A DNA stretch of 64,000 nt from Arenibacter echinorum (GTDB lineage: Bacteria; Bacteroidota; Bacteroidia; Flavobacteriales; Flavobacteriaceae), in NCBI RefSeq assembly GCF_003259375.1, contig NZ_QLLN01000002.1:62001-126000 (forward strand), written 5' to 3'. Positions 59,790 to 64,000 of this stretch are shown piece by piece. The translations under genes and the position numbers were made by a program. How positions within the stretch are numbered: position 1 is the first letter of the stretch; each line of letters begins with the position of its first letter. Below the pieces are notes generated by a model. The model ran no database searches and was not told the origin of the DNA. It saw nothing but the letters and a program-made list of their open reading frames with translations.

Positions 59790-61337
59790 GTGAATAGAGA
59801 ATTAATCGTAAGATCTAGTTCCAATGCCGTTGATTTTGCCTTGCTAAAGGATGGAAAACTCACTGAATTACACAAAGAAGAAGACAGTAACGACTTTGCT
59901 GTTGGCGATATTTTAATTGCCAAGGTTAGAAAGCCGGTAACTGGACTAAATGCAGCCTTCGTAAATGTAGGGTATGAGAAAGATGCCTTTCTACATTACC
60001 ACGATTTGGGGCCGCAACTAGCTTCTATGTTGCAATTCATTAAAAAAGTTAGCACTGGAAAACTTAAGGACTATTCTTTAAGTAATTTTCAGTTTGAAGA
60101 AGATATTGACAAAAACGGTAGCATCAATGATGTTATTAAAGCCAATCAATCCTTACTCGTACAAATAGTAAAGGAACCCATTTCCACAAAAGGACCACGA
60201 ATAAGCTCTGAACTTTCCATAGCTGGCCGATACTTGGTCATGGTCCCTTTTTCCGACCGCGTTTCCGTTTCACAAAAAATTGAGAGCAAAGAAGAAAAAG
60301 ATAGGTTAAAAAGACTCGTAAGGAGTATTAAACCAAAAGGGTTTGGCGTTATTATCCGAACAGTAGCAGAAGGTAAAAAAGTAGCAGAACTAGACAAAGA
60401 CTTGCAGAATTTGCTGAACAAATGGTCAGTAATGTGCAATAAGATCCAAAGAGCACCGCATCCATCCAAAGTTTTGGTAGAGCTAACAAGGGCTTCTTCC
60501 ATTCTTAGAGATGTTTTTAACGATTCCTTTACCGGAATCCATGTTGATGACGAAACGCTTTTTGAGCAGGTAAAAGATTATGTGCATGAAATTGCACCAG
60601 AAAAAGAATCTATTGTAAAATTGTATAATTCTACTGTTCCCATATTTGAAAAATTTGGGATAGAAAGACAAATAAAAACTTCATTCGGCCGTACAGCCTC
60701 CATGAGCAAAGGTGCCTATTTAATTATTGAACATACCGAAGCGCTACACGTTATAGACGTAAATAGCGGTAACCGTTCCAATAAGGCCAAAAATCAGGAA
60801 GACACAGCCCTAGAAGTAAATCTATTGGCCGCCTCTGAAATCGCAAGGCAATTACGCCTGCGAGATATGGGAGGAATCATCGTGGTAGACTTTATCGACA
60901 TGGGTAAGGGCGAACACAGAAGACGCCTTTTTGATCACCTTAGGGATGAGATGAAGGACGACAGGGCCAAACACAAAATACTACCCCCAAGTAAGTTTGG
61001 ACTTATACAAATTACAAGACAACGGGTCAGACCCGAAATGAACATTAAAACAAGTGAGGAAAATCCCAATGGCTCCGGTCAGGAGGTAGAGGCCCCAATT
61101 GTTTTGATAGACAAGATAAATGCAGATCTGGAAAAACTCTTAAAAGGTCCGGCAAAGGATAATGGAATTATCTTAAATATACATCCATTTATTGCTGCCT
61201 ATTTAACCAAAGGGTTTCCATCCATACGTTCCAAATGGTTTTTGGAAAACAAAAGATGGATTAAGATTCAACCTAGGGATGCCTATACTTATCTTGAATA
61301 TCGTTTTAAGAATAAAGACGGTAAAACCATATACTAA
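59790..61337 (+). CDS. rng: Ribonuclease E/G family endoribonuclease
   Basis: A 515-residue enzyme with GTG start; the N-terminus NRELIVRSSSNAVDFALLKDGKLTEL is the usual one for the Bacteroidota form. The S1 domain follows (VGDILIAKVRKPVTGLNAAFVNVGYEKDAFLHY), then IIRTVAEGK, the DNase I-like catalytic part HVIDVNSGNRS and GIIVVDFIDM (the two metal-binding Asp regions), and the terminal VRPEMNI. It processes rRNA and mRNA; length fits RNase G rather than full RNase E. Followed by a terminator. Confidence 0.93.
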   Translation: MNRELIVRSSSNAVDFALLKDGKLTELHKEEDSNDFAVGDILIAKVRKPVTGLNAAFVNVGYEKDAFLHYHDLGPQLASMLQFIKKVSTGKLKDYSLSNFQFEEDIDKNGSINDVIKANQSLLVQIVKEPISTKGPRISSELSIAGRYLVMVPFSDRVSVSQKIESKEEKDRLKRLVRSIKPKGFGVIIRTVAEGKKVAELDKDLQNLLNKWSVMCNKIQRAPHPSKVLVELTRASSILRDVFNDSFTGIHVDDETLFEQVKDYVHEIAPEKESIVKLYNSTVPIFEKFGIERQIKTSFGRTASMSKGAYLIIEHTEALHVIDVNSGNRSNKAKNQEDTALEVNLLAASEIARQLRLRDMGGIIVVDFIDMGKGEHRRRLFDHLRDEMKDDRAKHKILPPSKFGLIQITRQRVRPEMNIKTSEENPNGSGQEVEAPIVLIDKINADLEKLLKGPAKDNGIILNIHPFIAAYLTKGFPSIRSKWFLENKRWIKIQPRDAYTYLEYRFKNKDGKTIY

Positions 61338-61340
61338 ACA

Positions 61341-61378
61341 AAAAGCGACTTCCAAAACGGAGTCGCTTTTTTTGTTTT
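61341..61378 (+). terminator. Intrinsic terminator after the ribonuclease gene
   Basis: Arms AAAAGCGACT and AGTCGCTTTT with a 10-nt loop, followed by TTTGTTTT. It lies just after the stop. Confidence 0.9.
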
Positions 61379-61413
61379 AACGCATTTAATTGCGCAAAAA
61401 ATTCCTTGCAAAA

Positions 61414-62352
61414 TTAATCTACCCTAGGCGTAACAATTATATTCCTAAATTCTATAGGACCGTGATCCCCTTGAAAATAAAATGGTCCTGGCTCACCTTC
61501 CGCGCTATCCAATGCACCACCGGTAATTCCAGGGATAATTTGATCACTGATCACGGTAGTGCCATTAGCCACAATGGTTACCCTTCTCCCTATCAAGGTA
61601 ATATCGTATTCCTGCCATTCTCCAGCCGCCTTGGCCACCACCTCATTAGGGGTTAGGAAGCCGTATACACCACTGTATTCCACATCCGAGGGCTCTGTCC
61701 CTTGTCCGTCCATAATCTGCACCTCATAGCGTCCTCGTAAATAAACCCCACTATTACTTCCTTTGGGATATTTGAATTCCAAATGCAATTTAAAATCGTT
61801 GAACTTTTGTTCGGAAACCAAATTGGAACCAGATTTTGGACTTTTTAGTACTCCGGAATCCACTATCCATTGGTTTTCTCCCATAGCTTTCCATCCACTT
61901 AAGTCCTTTCCGTTGAACAATTTAATGGGTTTTCCCCACTTTGGGTTTTTGGTATACTCCAATTTAGGGGCACGCGTAGCCACCCAATTGTATGTTTGGC
62001 CGTTGGTATACAACATGGTACCTTTTAAGACATCCCCGTTCATACTTCCTTCAAACTCCATGTAGGTATTGCCGTCTTCCCATTGGGGGGGAATGGCAAA
62101 ACTAAATTTTCCATCTTCCATTTTTACCTCGGAAATTGGTCTGGCACTACCCATGGCATAAACAAACCTGCCTACCAAAGTCCGGGAACCGGAGTGACGG
62201 ATTTCCAGCCAAGAAGGAAGTTCTTCCCCCTCTTGGGAAATAACCATATCCCAACGCCCCTCTAATGGGTTTATTTGTTGGGCAAAGGACAAAGTAGTAA
62301 AAGCCAGTATAAAGCTAAATGCTACTACACACATCTTAAATTTATTATTCAT
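61414..62352 (-). CDS. Secreted two-domain DUF1080 protein
   Basis: A 312-residue secreted protein (signal ends TTLSFAQ). The first half (about 25-135) is a beta-barrel-like domain: LEGRWDMVISQEGEELPSWLEIRHSGSRTLVGRFV and MEFEGSMNGDVLKGTMLYTNG, resembling lipocalin-like folds. The second half is DUF1080: KLFNGKDLSGWKAMGENQWIVDSGVLKSP, FKLHLEFKYPKGSNSGVYLRGRYEVQIMDGQG, and IEFRNIIVTP. DUF1080 includes 3-keto-disaccharide hydrolases. It is a more complex relative of the single-domain copy at 35.3 kb and stands alone. Confidence 0.85.
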   Translation of the reverse strand: MNNKFKMCVVAFSFILAFTTLSFAQQINPLEGRWDMVISQEGEELPSWLEIRHSGSRTLVGRFVYAMGSARPISEVKMEDGKFSFAIPPQWEDGNTYMEFEGSMNGDVLKGTMLYTNGQTYNWVATRAPKLEYTKNPKWGKPIKLFNGKDLSGWKAMGENQWIVDSGVLKSPKSGSNLVSEQKFNDFKLHLEFKYPKGSNSGVYLRGRYEVQIMDGQGTEPSDVEYSGVYGFLTPNEVVAKAAGEWQEYDITLIGRRVTIVANGTTVISDQIIPGITGGALDSAEGEPGPFYFQGDHGPIEFRNIIVTPRVD

Positions 62353-62569
62353 TTCAAAGATTGTTTTTTTATGAGCCGTAAATATAATTACAATATGCCT
62401 ACTGCACCAATTAACGACCCCAAAATAACCTATCCAATAACCAAGGAAATTTAGGACCTTGAATAAATTAACGGGCTAGATTTATCAATTCCACAAACCA
62501 ACGTATATTTACATAAATACTCCAGAAAATTTACAGGAGGAATTAACCATCCAGACCCTTGTTTACCTA

Positions 62570-63052
62570 ATGATAACTCCCAAAAATTCCTATTCAGTAG
62601 ACGAAGCTACCAAAAAATTGGAAGGGTATTGCGCCTATCAGGAACGTTGCCATAAAGAGGTGATTTCCAAACTAAGGGAAATGAATATGATTCCACAGGC
62701 CGTAGACCTTATAGTGGGACACTTGATTCAAGAGAATTTTCTAAATGAGGAACGCTTTGCACGTAGTTTCGCCAGAGGGAAATTCAAAATTAAAAAATGG
62801 GGAAAAAATAGAATTGTAAACGAATTGAAGCACAGGGAAATATCCAAATACAACATAACCCTGGCACTGGAGGAAATAGAGTCCAAAGAATATTTAAAAA
62901 CCTTTAATGCCCTGGCCAAAAAACGCTTGGCAGAAATAAGGGAAAAGGACTTACAAAAAAGGCGAAAAAAACTTGCCGATTATCTTCTGTACCGTGGGTG
63001 GGAAAGTGGAATGGTCTATGAAAAAGTATATGAACTGGTTCCTAATAAATAA
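62570..63052 (+). CDS. recX: RecA regulatory protein RecX
   Basis: A 160-residue all-helical protein made of three-helix repeats: DEATKKLEGYCAYQERCHKEVISKLRE, VGHLIQENFLNEERFARSFARGKFKIKKWGKNRIVNELKHREI, and RKKLADYLLYRGWESGMVYEKV. RecX modulates RecA filaments. An AGGAGG sequence 30 bp before the ATG is unusual in this group; an in-frame ATC lies 8 bp after it (see findings). recA is not in the window. Confidence 0.9.
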   Translation: MITPKNSYSVDEATKKLEGYCAYQERCHKEVISKLREMNMIPQAVDLIVGHLIQENFLNEERFARSFARGKFKIKKWGKNRIVNELKHREISKYNITLALEEIESKEYLKTFNALAKKRLAEIREKDLQKRRKKLADYLLYRGWESGMVYEKVYELVPNK

Positions 63053-63102
63053 AAATTGACCTTCAGCCCCCTCTTTATGGAGAGGGCGAAAGATCATATA
63101 CT

Positions 63103-63600
63103 TTAATTTAGGTTAAAGGAAGCTCCTAAACTGAAGACAAACTGATTGTGCAGTTCTTCAGCAGGAGTCAAAGTATCGGTTTTATATTTTGCAAGTGGTG
63201 CACCTATTTCGGTAAATACACCAAAGCCATCACTAAAAAAGTAGCGGATGCCCAGATGACCACCAAAATTCTTAAGACTAAGATCCAATCCTGGATAAAT
63301 ATCCACATTGTCCCCCAACTGAAAAACACTGCCCAAATTGGCATTGAACCTTGCTTTAAGGTCTATTCTGTCTCCAAAATCGGCATTGATCCACTCTGCC
63401 ACCCCCAACGCATAGGAGGACGATAGGCCAAGTGAGAAGTTTTCCCCCAAACCATAATCATAGGCAACTACAATTCCGGTTCCATTGTCCTGAAAATTGG
63501 CCCCTATCTGAAATTTCATATCTTCTTTACCATCAAAAGCCTGTGCATTAACAAAAGACACAGTCAAAACAAATACCACTGCAAACAATAATTTTTTCAT
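63103..63600 (-). CDS. Outer-membrane beta-barrel-like protein
   Basis: A 165-residue secreted protein (signal ends SFVNAQ). The mature chain alternates amphipathic strands and turns: KFQIGANFQDNGTGIVVAYDYGLGENFSLGLSSSYAL, LGIRYFFSDGFGVFTEIGAPL, and ends QFVFSLGASFNLN. That is the pattern of an eight-strand outer-membrane barrel, as in DUF6646 or OmpW-like small porins. No specific family is certain. It is convergent with recX. Confidence 0.78.
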   Translation of the reverse strand: MKKLLFAVVFVLTVSFVNAQAFDGKEDMKFQIGANFQDNGTGIVVAYDYGLGENFSLGLSSSYALGVAEWINADFGDRIDLKARFNANLGSVFQLGDNVDIYPGLDLSLKNFGGHLGIRYFFSDGFGVFTEIGAPLAKYKTDTLTPAEELHNQFVFSLGASFNLN

Positions 63601-63665
63601 AATTATCTTCTTAATATAATTTTATTTAAAGGGGACAAAGATATTCCTTTCCTTACACATATCAC

Positions 63666-64000
63666 CTAGGACAACAGTTTATTTGTCCTTTCTATGGCCT
63701 GTTTGTTCTTCCAATCTATCCACTCCTGACCTTTTATTTTTCGCATCATATTATCGTAATAACGCATAACCAACACATTGTAAAAGGCCCTTCCCAAATT
63801 CGCCGGATTTCTTGCTATTGCCCTTAAACTCATAGAAAAACCTGGGGTAATATATTTCATATAATGCCAATAGCCTTCCGGCATATACAAGACCTCCCCA
63901 TGTTTTAAATAGGTTTTAAATCCGGTTGCATTTTTTAAGGCGGGCCACTTGTCAAAATCAGGATTGGAAAAATCTATGCTCTCATGGGTAATCAACGAAT
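63666..64000 (-). CDS. Cupin-like (JmjC-type) protein, 5' end cut by window
   Basis: The frame runs to the edge, so only the C-terminal 110 residues are visible. They read DFSNPDFDKWPALKNATGFKTYLKHGEVLYMPEGYWHYMKYITPGFSMSLRAIA, in which GEVLYMPEGYWHY is the second His-bearing strand of cupin-like JmjC hydroxylases, often protein or tRNA hydroxylases. The iron site's first residues would be in the missing part. The C-terminal helical region is Lys-rich. Confidence 0.78.
   Translation of the reverse strand, partial: SLITHESIDFSNPDFDKWPALKNATGFKTYLKHGEVLYMPEGYWHYMKYITPGFSMSLRAIARNPANLGRAFYNVLVMRYYDNMMRKIKGQEWIDWKNKQAIERTNKLLS

Noticed and set aside
63066-63087. A terminator between recX and the outer-membrane protein gene (CCCTCTTTATGGAGAGGG)
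   Set aside because: The short stem is present but no T-run follows on either strand, and it may instead be a dispersed repeat; too weak to list as a terminator.
1-64000. tRNA, rRNA, CRISPR, transposase, integrase or phage genes
   Set aside because: No cloverleaf-like T-arm sequences, repeat-spacer arrays or recombinase motifs were noticed in the gaps or frames. A tRNA scan would be needed to make this absolute.

Overview
The window looks like a chromosomal segment of a marine member of the Bacteroidota, family Flavobacteriaceae (inference). The support is the gliding genes gldE and gldD in an ssb/mutY block, a TonB-dependent receptor under a TPP riboswitch, several TAnnTTTG-type -7 elements, very few Shine-Dalgarno sequences, and many secreted or lipoprotein sugar-active proteins. 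I see no rRNA, tRNA, CRISPR array, transposase, integrase or phage gene, so this is mostly stable chromosome with a few accessory modules. Both ends cut a gene: a TonB-like C-terminal protein at the left and a cupin-like protein at the right.

Layout. 1-7.2 kb: thioredoxin-like protein and YitT membrane protein, then a + strand arsenosugar-type cluster (rhodanese, TIGR04282-type transferase, purine nucleoside phosphorylase, ArsM-like methyltransferase, DUF547 protein, TIGR04283-type glycosyltransferase) with no radical SAM ArsS in it. 7.2-9.4 kb: secreted amidase and GH113-like lipoprotein. 9.6-14.3 kb: trmB, LysE-type exporter, an alkyltransferase-like protein without the catalytic Cys, then iron-sulfur and electron-transfer genes (Mrp, NifU-like, FNR-like reductase, ferredoxin). 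14.5-18.1 kb: ABC exporter, SGNH lipoprotein, unknown secreted protein. 18.2-21.3 kb: aldehyde dehydrogenase plus DUF779, divergent from an AraC regulator; the gap carries three half-sites repeating every 21 bp. 21.3-25.4 kb: dipeptidase, fold-type III PLP enzyme, RidA and GntP permease, which together fit a D-serine or D-amino acid utilisation operon.

25.5-33.8 kb is mixed housekeeping: PAP2 phosphatase, slipin, tag, aat, DUF3127, flavin reductase, an orphan sensor kinase, HIT protein and greA. 33.8-38.4 kb is a sugar module with two Gfo/Idh/MocA oxidoreductases, a DUF1080 hydrolase and a PmoA-family protein. 38.6-41 kb holds a TPP-riboswitch-controlled outer-membrane receptor. 41-46.8 kb holds a hybrid sensor kinase convergent with an NtrC-type regulator, followed by three tandem small secreted PepSY-like genes; two of these share upstream sequence boxes. 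47-50.6 kb: PnuC, a NadR-type kinase and DUF4301 (coupled), then a phosphopantetheinyl transferase.

50.8-64 kb: ahcY, an SDR or acyl-reductase-like protein, rpmA and rplU (L21 with a long C-terminal extension), DUF4199, gldD-gldE-ssb-mutY, HU, an untracked 29-residue highly basic protein, an Rne/Rng ribonuclease, a DUF1080 hydrolase, recX and an outer-membrane beta-barrel-like protein. Start sites were chosen mainly from signal peptides, family N-termini and gene spacing, because Shine-Dalgarno signals are uninformative in this group.
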